Source: UBA9659 sp965267195
GTDB lineage: Bacteria; Pseudomonadota; Gammaproteobacteria; Pseudomonadales; Azotimanducaceae
Direction of reading: 5' to 3'
NCBI GenBank assembly: GCA_965267195.1
Contig: OZ253942.1
Span: forward strand, 3,596,001-3,660,000
Length of the DNA stretch: 64,000 nt
Shown one piece after another: positions 1 to 9,154 of the stretch. Each line of letters starts with the position of its first letter. Within the stretch, counting starts at the first letter, position 1. The position numbers and the translations under genes are program-made. Below the pieces are notes generated by a model that saw nothing but the letters and a program-made list of their open reading frames with translations, searched no databases and had not been told where the DNA came from.

Positions 1-228
1 GGGTTGCCGACGATTGCGGACTTGATTGTTCCGGAGATCGAGACCAGCCTGAGTCACACACTAACTGCTTCAAAGAAAAAGCCCGCTGACTTGTCGATCA
101 TGGCTGAATTTCAGTTCAGCATTGTCGAGACCACCTATCGCGGCTGGTTAAAGAGTAAAACCAAGAAGCATAAGGAAGCCTTCATCAATGAGGGCGTTCG
201 AAGCATGAACGCACTGTTACGAATCTGA
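1..228 (+). CDS. C-terminal fragment of an unidentified protein (possibly TetR-type regulator)
   Basis: The reading frame is open from the first base and ends with TGA, so only the last 75 or so residues are visible. They look all-helical, with amphipathic segments and a basic stretch (KSKTKKHKEAF). This would suit the ligand-binding tail of a TetR-type regulator, but no DNA-binding helix is in view and I cannot assign the family firmly. Its last 12 bases overlap the end of the convergent DoxX-like gene. Confidence 0.4.
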   Translation, partial: GLPTIADLIVPEIETSLSHTLTASKKKPADLSIMAEFQFSIVETTYRGWLKSKTKKHKEAFINEGVRSMNALLRI

Positions 229-651
229 AGGAATGGTTTCAGAGGTCGTAACAGGTCGCGTCGACCACCAGATCAACATCAACAAAAGCACCTGAACGAA
301 CAGGCGAATCAAATAGTCGGTTTCGGTGCCCTCAGGAAAGAGGGACGGGTTCATATACATGTAGATGTTGGCGGGGGTCACAGCAATGGTGAGGGCAATG
401 AGCCCCCAACCAGCCCACGAACGCGTCACAGACCACAAAATCAGGAGAGCCAGCACAATCTCGATAACGCCCGAGATGTAAACCACCCAAAGGGGATAGG
501 GCACCCAGGGGGGAACAATGGAAACAAAAAAGTCGGTTGCGGTGAAATGAGCGGCGCCGCCGCCAAAGAACCAGAGAAATACGACCGCTAAACCTGCATA
601 TCTAAAGTACTTGATCATGCTTCGAGTATGCCTGATTTCATGTTTCTTCAC
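217..651 (-). CDS. DoxX-like small integral membrane protein
   Basis: A 144-residue protein with four hydrophobic segments, at about residues 13-30, 50-70, 78-97 and 120-138. The pattern resembles the DoxX/DoxD-like superfamily of four-helix membrane proteins, including the short polar loop NIYMYMNPSLFPEG before the last helix. The function of most such proteins is unknown; some are linked to thiol or quinone redox chemistry. The start taken is GTG at 651, with a GGGGA purine tract upstream; ATG at 618 would remove only 11 polar residues and is equally possible. It is divergent from the homocysteine methyltransferase gene and converges on the gene entering from the left. Confidence 0.6.
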   Translation of the reverse strand: MKKHEIRHTRSMIKYFRYAGLAVVFLWFFGGGAAHFTATDFFVSIVPPWVPYPLWVVYISGVIEIVLALLILWSVTRSWAGWGLIALTIAVTPANIYMYMNPSLFPEGTETDYLIRLFVQVLLLMLIWWSTRPVTTSETIPSDS

Positions 652-738
652 GAAATCCCCAGACCTTCCTCAAGCGTGGCGACCCTCTTGCCACTAACCT
701 TCTCAGCCATACATTGACGAGCTTTATGAGGGAAAAGC

Positions 739-1704
739 ATGAAATATCGAAACAATTTGCCGCAAATGGGCGACCAGATGTTTATGACCGATGGTGGCCT
801 CGAAACCACTCTGATCTTTCAGCAAGGTGTTGATTTACCTGAGTTTGCTGCGATCGATCAGTTCCGTACAGATAGTGGTCGGCTCCGGGTAGAGCTCTAT
901 TTCCGCCAATACCTGGACCTGGCGAGGGCACAGGGCATGCCTTTTGTGCTCGAGAGCCCAACCTGGCGGTCCAGTCCGGGCTGGTGTGAGGCTTTGGAAT
1001 ACACAGTTGAACAGATGGATGACCTCAATCGCACGGCGATCGACATGATGATCAGACTTCGAGAGGAGTATGAAACCGCAACGGCACCGATTGTTGTGAG
1101 TGGCTGTATTGGGCCTGAAGGTGACGGTTACTCGCCGGAACAAATGATGTCGGCTGAACAAGCAGAAACCTATCACCAGCACCAGGTAGACCTGTTTGCT
1201 GAGTCGGGAGTGGATGTGGTGACGGGCGTGACCATTCCTTATGTTGAAGAAGCCATCGGAATTGTTCGTGCAGCCAACAACGCTGGCGTACCTTCTGTCA
1301 TTGCTTTCACTGTTGAAACCGATGGTCGTCTTGTCACTGGTCAACGTCTTGGTGATGCGATTCGTGAAGTCGATCTGGCCACAGGTGGTGGTCCGGCTTA
1401 CTACATGATCAATTGTGCGCATCCCACGCACTTCCAGTCAGTGCTTCAGGAAGATGCAGGCTGGAAAGAACGCATTCGTGGCATCCGTGCGAACGCCAGT
1501 AAATGTAGTCACGCGGAGCTGGATGAAGCAGAGGAACTGGACGACGGCAATCCGATTGAGTTTGGTCAGGATTATGTACGACTAAAAGAGCAGTTGCCGT
1601 GGTTGTCAGTTATCGGTGGTTGTTGTGGCACGGATATTCGTCACATCGCCGAGATCGTTAAAACCTGCGCGCCAGCAGAACCGAAAGTCTTGGCAGTAGG
1701 CTAG
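739..1704 (+). CDS. Homocysteine S-methyltransferase family protein
   Basis: A 321-residue TIM-barrel methyltransferase of the family that moves a methyl group to homocysteine or a similar thiol, as in MmuM or the N-terminal module of MetH. The opening glycine motif DGGLET is at residues 18-23. The zinc-binding cysteines are Cys226 (in MINCAHP) and the pair Cys295-Cys296 (in GGCCGT), the hallmark of the family. A purine-rich GAGGGAAAAGC precedes the ATG. It stands alone, divergent from the DoxX-like gene and convergent with the M23 peptidase (1 bp between stop codons). The methyl donor (S-methylmethionine, SAM, a betaine or a sulfonium compound) cannot be read from sequence. Confidence 0.88.
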   Translation: MKYRNNLPQMGDQMFMTDGGLETTLIFQQGVDLPEFAAIDQFRTDSGRLRVELYFRQYLDLARAQGMPFVLESPTWRSSPGWCEALEYTVEQMDDLNRTAIDMMIRLREEYETATAPIVVSGCIGPEGDGYSPEQMMSAEQAETYHQHQVDLFAESGVDVVTGVTIPYVEEAIGIVRAANNAGVPSVIAFTVETDGRLVTGQRLGDAIREVDLATGGGPAYYMINCAHPTHFQSVLQEDAGWKERIRGIRANASKCSHAELDEAEELDDGNPIEFGQDYVRLKEQLPWLSVIGGCCGTDIRHIAEIVKTCAPAEPKVLAVG

Positions 1705-1705
1705 G

Positions 1706-2389
1706 CTAACGCGTCCATGGTGCGGTTCTGTCACCACAGATACCGCGCCATGGATCAACAGGCTTGAATAAGCCGTCTTTCCAGACTTCAAAGTGTAAAT
1801 GCGGTCCTTCACTGTTGCCTGAACTACCGACCAGTCCGATTTGTTCACCGGCCTCGACAGTCTGCCCGGGTGTAACCGTGACGGAATCTTTTTTCAGGTG
1901 TAGATAAGAGGTGAAACCATCCTCGTGTTCGAGTACGACGTAGTTGCCTGAGAAGCACCAGAAACAACCTAGTTCACCGTCACTGCAGTACCGCCCCTGA
2001 TCTGTGCAGCTGGTGTAACCGCCTATAAAATTGGGTCGAATCTTTCGTCTGGAAGCCGGTAAACATTCAGGATGGTCAGCCGGACATTGATCGTACATGT
2101 CACCCTGTCGATAGATGACCTTGCCAGCCGCTGCGGCGATGACAGCAACGCCAGTTTCAGTGGCGGTGGTGGTCGGAACGAGATCAGTGCCCGTGTGCGC
2201 CCGATTGGCAACTAATGCACAGGTTGAGTCATGGCCGTCACCATCGATGTCAGGATAGCCGATGCTCGCAAGGCAATTACGCTCGCTGCCATCAGGGCAA
2301 CGAATCGGCCACGTCAACTCTGCGGCTTCGACATGTGTCAGCCAGACGACGAGTGAACACAGGATTGCTTGTCGACACAGGTAGTTCAT
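1706..2389 (-). CDS. Exported M23 family metallopeptidase, cysteine-rich
   Basis: A 227-residue protein with an N-terminal signal peptide (cleavage probably near residue 22). Its LytM/M23 fold carries the zinc ligands His65-x3-Asp69 and the H-x-H motif at 197-199 (GPHLHFEV), plus His164 in SYLHL. This family cleaves peptidoglycan cross-bridges or regulates amidases. The central insertion (about residues 100-146) is unusually rich in cysteine, suggesting a disulfide-pinned loop that would fold in the periplasm or outside the cell. It converges on the methyltransferase gene and is divergent from the small membrane protein at 2433. Confidence 0.8.
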   Translation of the reverse strand: MNYLCRQAILCSLVVWLTHVEAAELTWPIRCPDGSERNCLASIGYPDIDGDGHDSTCALVANRAHTGTDLVPTTTATETGVAVIAAAAGKVIYRQGDMYDQCPADHPECLPASRRKIRPNFIGGYTSCTDQGRYCSDGELGCFWCFSGNYVVLEHEDGFTSYLHLKKDSVTVTPGQTVEAGEQIGLVGSSGNSEGPHLHFEVWKDGLFKPVDPWRGICGDRTAPWTR

Positions 2390-2432
2390 CGAGAGATAGT
2401 ATATTCATCTGATCGACGATAAGGGCATTGCC

Positions 2433-2900
2433 ATGACGATTCAGGAACTGGGTAGCATCGGGGAGTTTGTCAGCTCTATTGCGGTGTTACTGACTTTGAT
2501 TTACCTGGCGGTACAGGTCAGGCAAGCGCGTAATGCCACCATTGCGTCCACCATGCAGACCAACCGTCAGCAGTTTCAGAGCATTATGTTGGCGAATCGC
2601 GACTCTCTGATCGCGCCTATCATTATCAAAGCTGACAAAGGTGAACCTCTGAACGAGGAAGAGGAATATCGGCTTTCCAACCATATCAACCTGCAGTGGA
2701 ATCTCTTGTTTTCAGAGTTTGTGCAACTGCAGATTGGCTACACTACCGAGTGGGCACCCAGCGATAAGCTCGCGCTGCAAAGGATTTTCAGCCGCTACGG
2801 TGGGCGTGCCGGCGCCTGGTGGGAAAGTAATGGCCGTGAAATTTATCCGCAGACTTTTGTGGATCACGTTGAAGCGATCAGAAAGGAGATGCAGGGCTAG
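2433..2900 (+). CDS. Hypothetical single-pass membrane protein
   Basis: A 155-residue protein with one hydrophobic segment near the N terminus (about residues 8-27, IGEFVSSIAVLLTLIYLAVQVRQ), followed by a soluble helical region rich in Trp, Glu and Arg. The pattern TM-VRQARNAT is common in small uncharacterised marine bacterial proteins, but I do not recognise a named family or function. It starts with ATG about 40 bp from the divergent M23 gene and overlaps the end of the convergent SRPBCC gene by 4 bp. Confidence 0.6.
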   Translation: MTIQELGSIGEFVSSIAVLLTLIYLAVQVRQARNATIASTMQTNRQQFQSIMLANRDSLIAPIIIKADKGEPLNEEEEYRLSNHINLQWNLLFSEFVQLQIGYTTEWAPSDKLALQRIFSRYGGRAGAWWESNGREIYPQTFVDHVEAIRKEMQG

Positions 2901-3277
2901 TCGGCCAATAACTCGGCGATTCTGACTAGGCATCCCTGCATGCTGTCCTTGATAAAGGGTTCGAACGCCTCGGGTTTGACCTCGGTGGTCCAGATCATGA
3001 TGCAACCCTCAGACGACGCGTCAATCTGAATCTTTGCCAGGTGATGCTCCAGGGGTGCGGCAGATTCGATACAGCTGTATTCAATGATCCGGGCGTCGTT
3101 ATCCAGTGACAAAATGCGTTCTGCGATATCTCCTGCGCCCGGCATTGCTAGCCGTCGTACGTCTCCATCGAATTCACAAGCGGTGACGCCGGGTACCCAG
3201 TCGACCCGGTCCGGAATGCCAACAATAGACCAGAGCTCATCGGCACTGGCGTCGAACTTTTCTTCGATTCTAATCAT
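2897..3277 (-). CDS. SRPBCC (START-like) family protein
   Basis: A 126-residue protein whose N terminus (IRIEEKFDASADELWSIVG) is the first strand and helix of the helix-grip fold used by polyketide cyclases and other small-ligand binding proteins. Its start codon overlaps the P450 stop codon by one base (TAATG), so the two are translationally coupled and probably work on the same hydrophobic substrate. The biochemical role (ligand carrier, cyclase or lyase) cannot be told from sequence. Confidence 0.7.
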   Translation of the reverse strand: MIRIEEKFDASADELWSIVGIPDRVDWVPGVTACEFDGDVRRLAMPGAGDIAERILSLDNDARIIEYSCIESAAPLEHHLAKIQIDASSEGCIMIWTTEVKPEAFEPFIKDSMQGCLVRIAELLAD

Positions 3278-4497
3278 TAGCCTGCCTTCACCCAGAAGTG
3301 GCTCATACCTCTGAAGCTTGGAATCGCATGATGGGTTAATCCACGCTCGCTATGCTTTAGATTCGGATACCGCCTCATCAATCCCAGGATAGCTTCCTGT
3401 GCTTCAAGGCGTGCCAGATGAGCGCCCAGACAAAGATGTCGCCCTCCGCCGAATGATTGGTGATGAGTATCTTCACGTTTGATATCAAAGGTCGTTGGGT
3501 TCTGATAAACGTCGGGATCATGATTGGCCGCGGCGAGTGAAGTGCTTAAGGATTCTCCTTTTGCGACCGGGCAGCCCTCGATTTCCATGTCCTCATTTGC
3601 GATTCGACCGGAATTCACCACTGGTGAATCGAAACGCAACATTTCTTCCACAGCGTTATTGATGAGGGAAGGGTCATCCAGAAGTGCCTGCCACTGATCT
3701 AGATTGTCGAGTAAAGCTTTAACCCCGTTTCCGATCAGGTCGGTGGTGGTGACGTTACCGGCAACCAATAACAGGTTTGCCTGGCGAATCATTTCAACTT
3801 CGTTGAGCTTGTCGCCGTCTTCTTCTGCTCGGATCATGTCTGATAAGAGATCCTCACCGAGATTCTGTCGACGTTTTGCGATCTCATCTTCAAAGAAGCT
3901 CCAGAGGTTTTTGTAGGCTTCCTCGCTCGCGGCCTGCTGCTCTTCCGTGGGGAAAGGGTTAAAAGCAGACACAACGGAAACATCTGACCAGGCTTTAAAT
4001 TGATCGTGCATCTCGGGATCAATGCCGAGCATCTCGGCGATCACAACCGTGGGCACCGGGCCCGCGAAGGATTCGATGAGATCGAACTCCTCACCGTCGA
4101 TTTGGTCGAGCACTCGCTCAACCACACCGCGAGTACGTTCACGCCACTTCTCTACTGCCGCAGGTGTGAATGACTGACTGACCAGGGAACGTAATCGCCT
4201 GTGATCGGGTTCATCCATCATCAGCATGGATGGGTCTTCGTCTTCTGACATGCCACGTCCGAGGAACTCTGCGCTAAATGTGCCGGGGTTGGCTTTGCGC
4301 GGGTCACTCCACATGCCTGGATCTCTGAGGATCGACTTGACCGTGTCATGGCGACTGTAAATGAAGCGTCTGAGTTCTGTGTCCTCAAGAACGGGAGCTT
4401 GATCACGAATTTCCGCCAGGATTGGATAAGGGTTTTCCCGGAAATTCTCATTTAGTGGCGTCAGCGCTACACCATTGGGTAGTGATTTTTCAGACAT
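3277..4497 (-). CDS. Cytochrome P450
   Basis: A 406-residue soluble bacterial P450. The heme-ligand loop FGGGRHLCLGAHLAR lies around Cys356, and the K-helix ExxR is Glu285-x-x-Arg288. The I-helix segment AGNVTT (246-251) shows one departure from the common AGxD/ETT: the acidic residue of the proton relay is Val249, leaving the threonines. It is the first gene of a two-gene unit with the SRPBCC protein and is divergent from the patatin-like gene. No ferredoxin or ferredoxin reductase lies beside it, so electrons must come from elsewhere. The substrate is unknown. Confidence 0.93.
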   Translation of the reverse strand: MSEKSLPNGVALTPLNENFRENPYPILAEIRDQAPVLEDTELRRFIYSRHDTVKSILRDPGMWSDPRKANPGTFSAEFLGRGMSEDEDPSMLMMDEPDHRRLRSLVSQSFTPAAVEKWRERTRGVVERVLDQIDGEEFDLIESFAGPVPTVVIAEMLGIDPEMHDQFKAWSDVSVVSAFNPFPTEEQQAASEEAYKNLWSFFEDEIAKRRQNLGEDLLSDMIRAEEDGDKLNEVEMIRQANLLLVAGNVTTTDLIGNGVKALLDNLDQWQALLDDPSLINNAVEEMLRFDSPVVNSGRIANEDMEIEGCPVAKGESLSTSLAAANHDPDVYQNPTTFDIKREDTHHQSFGGGRHLCLGAHLARLEAQEAILGLMRRYPNLKHSERGLTHHAIPSFRGMSHFWVKAG

Positions 4498-4579
4498 CTG
4501 AATCGCTCCTGAGTAAGATGGGCTACTGTATCAGGCTTGCTAGAACGCGCAAGAACACGCGCATGAACACCGAAGTATT

Positions 4580-5650
4580 GTGACCGAATCAGCTCTCACT
4601 ATTCTCGCGGGAAAAACCGCTTATCAACGCATCAAGGAAGATGGCTGGCAGCCGCGGCTATTCGACACACTTGTGGGTGCCTCAGGTGGCGCCAAGCTGC
4701 TTGGATTGACGCATCTTGATCGGTTTTTATTCGGAGATTTTCTGCAACGCTCGAATCACCCGATGGAGCTTTATGGTTCCTCTATTGGTAGTTGGCGTCA
4801 TGCGGCACTGGCCGCGCCGGATCCTGCCAAGGCGATTGAAACGCTTCAGGAGCGTTACCTGAATCAAGCCTGGGATGAAAACGATACCCGTCACCCCAGT
4901 CAGGTGATTGATGAGCTCTGCCATTGGGTTTTAGATGGCATCTGCGATGAATCAATGGTTTCCCATTTGTCTGACCATCCCCGGTTTGTCTCTCACATCG
5001 TGACGGCTAGGGGTCTGGGTTTAAATGGTGGGCCCCGTAGTGCATCTCTTGGCCTTGGCCTGGGCTTGTCTGCGATCGGTAATATGGCCAGCCGTCAGCT
5101 ATTGGCATTGGGTTTCCAGCGAGTCGTGTTTAGTAGCGGTGGCTCGGTGTCCTTTCGATTTGATGACTTTTCCAACCAGCATGTTGCGCTGACGCCCGAT
5201 GCGGTAAAGCCGGCGCTCCTCGCCAGTGGATCTATCCCCTTTTTGATGCCGGGCCAGGTTAATGTGCCCGGAGGACCGTTGGGCCATTACTGGGATGGCG
5301 GTGTCATTGACTATCACTTCGACTTTATTAATCACAAAGGTGAAGGTCTGGTGCTTTATCCTCACTTTACTGACAAGGTCATTAAGGGTTGGTTCGATAA
5401 GAAAATTCCCTGGCGGGTGAATTCATCTTCTTTGCTCGACAAGGTAGTGATCCTGGCGCCTTCAAGAAGTTATCTTGCGAGTTTGCCCTATGGAAAAATC
5501 CCGGATCGAAATGACTTTGCACGCTTATCGTCGGAAGAACGAATTCGTTACTGGTCGCAGGCCATGGCGATGAGTGAAGCGCTGGCAGATGAATTCATGA
5601 AGACCATTGCAGCGAGCGATCCGACTCAGAACGTGAAGCTTCTGGCATGA
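4580..5650 (+). CDS. Patatin-like phospholipase/acyl hydrolase
   Basis: A 356-residue protein with the three landmarks of patatin lipases. These are a glycine-rich oxyanion loop GASGGAK (33-39), a nucleophile elbow G-x-S-x-G (GSSIG, Ser68) and the catalytic aspartate in WDGG (Asp239). Such enzymes hydrolyse phospholipids or other acyl esters. GTG at 4580 is the start. The downstream gene begins inside its stop codon (ATGA), so the two are co-translated. There is no signal peptide; a cytoplasmic or membrane-face role is likely. Confidence 0.8.
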   Translation: MTESALTILAGKTAYQRIKEDGWQPRLFDTLVGASGGAKLLGLTHLDRFLFGDFLQRSNHPMELYGSSIGSWRHAALAAPDPAKAIETLQERYLNQAWDENDTRHPSQVIDELCHWVLDGICDESMVSHLSDHPRFVSHIVTARGLGLNGGPRSASLGLGLGLSAIGNMASRQLLALGFQRVVFSSGGSVSFRFDDFSNQHVALTPDAVKPALLASGSIPFLMPGQVNVPGGPLGHYWDGGVIDYHFDFINHKGEGLVLYPHFTDKVIKGWFDKKIPWRVNSSSLLDKVVILAPSRSYLASLPYGKIPDRNDFARLSSEERIRYWSQAMAMSEALADEFMKTIAASDPTQNVKLLA

Positions 5651-7053
5651 ACATGTCTGGCGTACAACTGTGCGATGGCCAATCGGCTTCGAATCTGTTC
5701 CATCGGATCCTCTCGGACACGAAAGAAAAGTTTCCTGATCTATCTAGATACGCAAACCTCACCGCGAACTCGCGTGATTTCAAAAAACACTACGTAGAAT
5801 TGTTACCTCAATACGAGGCGGTCCGTTTGAGTGCGTCAGACCGAGGTCTGATCGCTCAAGCACTTTCCGATGCGCTGCTGTCTGAACTGGTGTTCCATGG
5901 TGACGATGAATCACTGCCATTGCGAGAACACCTGAGTAAACAGGCTGAACCGATATCGCTTAACCAGGTAAGCGGCACTAAAGCTGGCACCTGGGACTTT
6001 CACCTGACCTATGACGGTCATCAGTTTCAATCTCTGCAGGAACTCGCAGATCTGTTAGTGAAGCGCCATGTGATGAACGGTGCCGCGGGCGAGGCGCTAA
6101 CCTGGTTGCATCGTCAGGTTCTGATCGCTGATGGCCTTAACCTAAACGAACGTCGTGTTGTGGTTTTTGGTGCCGGTGCGGAAATGGCTGCGACAAAATT
6201 GTTTCTGGAAGCGGGCGCGAATGTGTTGTGGCTGGATGTGGTTGCGCCGCCCGATGATCTGTCTGGGGGCGACTTTCGAGGCACACTCTCCTGGCCAGTG
6301 GAATCTCTTGATCTATTGGTCGAACCGGAAAAGGTTTTGGCAACGATCCTTGAATTTGCCGCAGATAATCCAGTAGATCTCTGCCTCTATGCCTATGCAC
6401 CAGGGCAGGCGAGAGAGCTGCGACTCACTGGAACTATGAACGCGATTGTTGAAGCGTTACCACAGTCATTGGTCGGCAGCGTCACTATGTTGGTTTCACC
6501 GACGACGACATCTGAGCTGGGGGCTGAAGACCTGCTGGATATTGAGCGTCGACGTCGTGAAGCACCTCTATGGGAAAGATCGTTGGGCGCGACCGGCGTG
6601 ATGGGTAAACCCGGGATCGCCACCTGTCGCTATGCTTCTGTTACCCGGACGCTCGTTAACATTCAGGGAACGAGTTACCAGGCGGCGCAATACCTGGGAA
6701 AACTCATGGCCGCTGAAAGCTGGCATACGAAGGGTTATCGCGTTTCTGCCAATACTGCTGCGATTACGCAAACCCGCTCTCTGGATCATCCCGTATTCGA
6801 CGCAGCCTTTGGTGGCGCCAAGGCGCTCCAGGTAGAGACCTTTACTCCGGAGCAATCACAAATTGTTAATGGATTGCTGGCTGTGCATGATTGGTTAAAT
6901 CCCGAACACCTGCCACCGGGTAGGGCGCGTGTTCATGGTGGCATCCATACGTTGCCATACCCTTTGGACAAAGCACTGCGCATTGCAGCGGCGATCGGTT
7001 TTGCTCGATCGCCCAGTTTGCTTAAAGGACTGCTAAAAGGACTGTTCCGCTAG
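5647..7053 (+). CDS. Rossmann-fold NAD(P)-binding protein of unknown function
   Basis: A 468-residue protein. The central part has a dinucleotide-binding start (VVVFGAGAEMAA, residues 171-182), followed by a second strand ending in an acidic residue (VLWLD, 193-197), as in short-chain dehydrogenase-like folds. A catalytic Tyr-x3-Lys is not obvious, so the enzyme class is open. It is coupled by ATGA overlap to the patatin-like gene, suggesting a shared lipid or acyl substrate. It converges on the S9 peptidase with a 4-bp overlap. Confidence 0.55.
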   Translation: MNMSGVQLCDGQSASNLFHRILSDTKEKFPDLSRYANLTANSRDFKKHYVELLPQYEAVRLSASDRGLIAQALSDALLSELVFHGDDESLPLREHLSKQAEPISLNQVSGTKAGTWDFHLTYDGHQFQSLQELADLLVKRHVMNGAAGEALTWLHRQVLIADGLNLNERRVVVFGAGAEMAATKLFLEAGANVLWLDVVAPPDDLSGGDFRGTLSWPVESLDLLVEPEKVLATILEFAADNPVDLCLYAYAPGQARELRLTGTMNAIVEALPQSLVGSVTMLVSPTTTSELGAEDLLDIERRRREAPLWERSLGATGVMGKPGIATCRYASVTRTLVNIQGTSYQAAQYLGKLMAAESWHTKGYRVSANTAAITQTRSLDHPVFDAAFGGAKALQVETFTPEQSQIVNGLLAVHDWLNPEHLPPGRARVHGGIHTLPYPLDKALRIAAAIGFARSPSLLKGLLKGLFR

Positions 7054-9089
7054 TCTTCTTCGGTGCCCTTTTCTTGGGTGTTCCGATATTTTTCAAACCA
7101 CCCGATGATGTTGTCGACCTTGGCAATCAACTGCGATGGTCGTCGCGTAATGGAGTGTGACGACTCAGGTATTCGTACCAGCATCGTATCGACTTGCCGT
7201 AACTTGAGCGCCTGGTAGTACTGTTCGGATTCGACAATAGGCGTTCTGAAATCCTGTTCCCCAGTCAGCAGCATGGTGGGTGTTGAAACGTTGCCTACCA
7301 ATGACAGTGGGGATCTTCGCCAGTACTCGTTCACGTCTTCCCAGGGCGGCGCATCGAACCAGTATTGGGTCGTCATTGCGGATATGTCTGAATACAGGGC
7401 TTCACTGATCCAGTTGATCACGGGTTTGGCGCTTACCGCTGCGCGAAAACGGTCTGTTTTGCTAACGATCCAGGCGGTGAGTACACCACCACCGGAACCG
7501 CCGGTGACGAACAGCTCATCTTCATCGATATAGCCTCGATCAATAACCGCATCTACGCCAGTGATCAGATCATCATAATCCTCGCCCGGGTATTCGCGAT
7601 TGATCTCCAATGCGAAGTCGAGCCCGTAGCTGGTTGAACCCCTGGGGTTAGTATAGAAAACCACGTAGCCGGCAGCCGCGAACAACTGAATTTCAGCGGA
7701 GAATTGTGGTCCATAGGCCGCGTGCGGACCGCCATGTATTTCAAGAATGAGCGGATACTGTTTCTCAGGATCAAATTCCGGTGGGAAGGCGAGCCAACCC
7801 TCAACTTCCAGACCATCGTGGGATTTCCATGTGATCCGTTCGATCGGTGACATGGCCCGCTGTGAAATCAGGTCACTGTTGAGATCAGTGAGAACTTTTG
7901 TGTCGCTGTTGCCTCGACCATAGCCAACATCCGCAGGACGATCGGTTGTTCCGTAGTTGAAGGCATAAGCACCATTGTCAGCCACCGTGAATGAGCCAGA
8001 GGTGTAAGGCCTGCCCACAGCAACGCCGCCAACTCTGTCTGTCAAAGTTGTTACCTTGCCTGTTTTCGAGAGCTCGGCAATGGTGGTTTTGCCTCGATCG
8101 TTATACGAAACGATGAGCGTGTTGCGATCTCGCCACTGCACCCGACTGAATGAGCGATCAAGATCCTCTTCGACTACTCGAGTTTCACCACTGTCGACGT
8201 CATAAAGATACACGTCAGCCTGGCGATAGGAATCTCGGACATCCGGCGTTCCTTGAAAGGCGATCAACTTGCCGTCAGGTGAGTAGCTGGGGTTGTAGTC
8301 TGGTCCTGGTCGTTCCGTGAGTTGTGTCAGTTCTCCGTTCGCGACATTGACCGACCAGATCTCAGATCCTTCCAGCCTGATTTCGAAATCATCAAGACGG
8401 TTCGCTGAAAAGGCGATGGTTGAACCATCAGGTGCCCAGGACAAGGTTCCACTGTGATGATAGTCGCCACTGGTCAGTTGTCGTGGTGTGCCACCCGTCG
8501 ATGGAACAACAAAGATGTGATTGAACCCGTCCTTTAGATAACCCTGACCATCGGCACGGTAGCGCAGTCGATCAATGACTTTGACCGGTGGTGCCCACTT
8601 GGCGTCCTTAGGTTTCTTTGGTGGTTTGGCGAGTTTTGGCGGATCCACTTCTACCAGACTGCTGAAAGCAATCATGGAACCATCGGGAGACCAGCTGATC
8701 GATGACGGAGAGCTTGGTAATTGTGTCAGCAGTGCGGTCTGCAGGGTATCCAGCCACACCACATGTAGTTCCGCGCCGTGCACACCGGCTTTGGTGATGT
8801 AAGCGATGCGGGTACCGTCCGGTGACCATCGAGGACTGGTGTAATTTTCGGTGCCAGAAAACAGTGGTCGATGGTTCTCTCCATCGGAATCAACGAGCCA
8901 GATGTTGCTCCTTGTCCGGTCGGTCATGATGTCCATGCCGCGTCGAACATAGGCAATCTGAGAGCCGTCTGGTGAAATCCGAACGTCTGCAGCAACTTCG
9001 AGCTGGAATACATCCAGATTCGTGAACGGTGTTGCCAGCGCCAGTGATGGGGTGATCAGGCAAGTTAAAAAGAGGATTTTCTTGAGCAA
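7050..9089 (-). CDS. Exported S9 family prolyl oligopeptidase-type serine peptidase
   Basis: A 679-residue protein with a signal peptide (about residues 1-19) and an N-terminal beta-propeller made of repeated WSPDG/SPDGxxIAF blades (about 25-400). The C-terminal alpha/beta-hydrolase domain is of the dipeptidyl/acylaminoacyl peptidase type. The catalytic set is Ser532 in GGSGGG, Asp613 in GEQDFRTP and His645 in SSHS. It probably degrades oligopeptides in the periplasm. It is a monocistronic unit convergent with the Rossmann-fold gene. Confidence 0.9.
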   Translation of the reverse strand: MLKKILFLTCLITPSLALATPFTNLDVFQLEVAADVRISPDGSQIAYVRRGMDIMTDRTRSNIWLVDSDGENHRPLFSGTENYTSPRWSPDGTRIAYITKAGVHGAELHVVWLDTLQTALLTQLPSSPSSISWSPDGSMIAFSSLVEVDPPKLAKPPKKPKDAKWAPPVKVIDRLRYRADGQGYLKDGFNHIFVVPSTGGTPRQLTSGDYHHSGTLSWAPDGSTIAFSANRLDDFEIRLEGSEIWSVNVANGELTQLTERPGPDYNPSYSPDGKLIAFQGTPDVRDSYRQADVYLYDVDSGETRVVEEDLDRSFSRVQWRDRNTLIVSYNDRGKTTIAELSKTGKVTTLTDRVGGVAVGRPYTSGSFTVADNGAYAFNYGTTDRPADVGYGRGNSDTKVLTDLNSDLISQRAMSPIERITWKSHDGLEVEGWLAFPPEFDPEKQYPLILEIHGGPHAAYGPQFSAEIQLFAAAGYVVFYTNPRGSTSYGLDFALEINREYPGEDYDDLITGVDAVIDRGYIDEDELFVTGGSGGGVLTAWIVSKTDRFRAAVSAKPVINWISEALYSDISAMTTQYWFDAPPWEDVNEYWRRSPLSLVGNVSTPTMLLTGEQDFRTPIVESEQYYQALKLRQVDTMLVRIPESSHSITRRPSQLIAKVDNIIGWFEKYRNTQEKGTEED

Positions 9090-9154
9090 GACGGCTTCTC
9101 CGAATTCAGGAAGTGCGTCATCTTGCCGAGAGTCGACTCAGCTGTCCAATTAGG

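Noticed and set aside
835..1431. 198-codon frame on the minus strand opposite the homocysteine methyltransferase
   Set aside because: It is the antisense shadow of a well-supported gene, with no recognisable motif or ribosome site.
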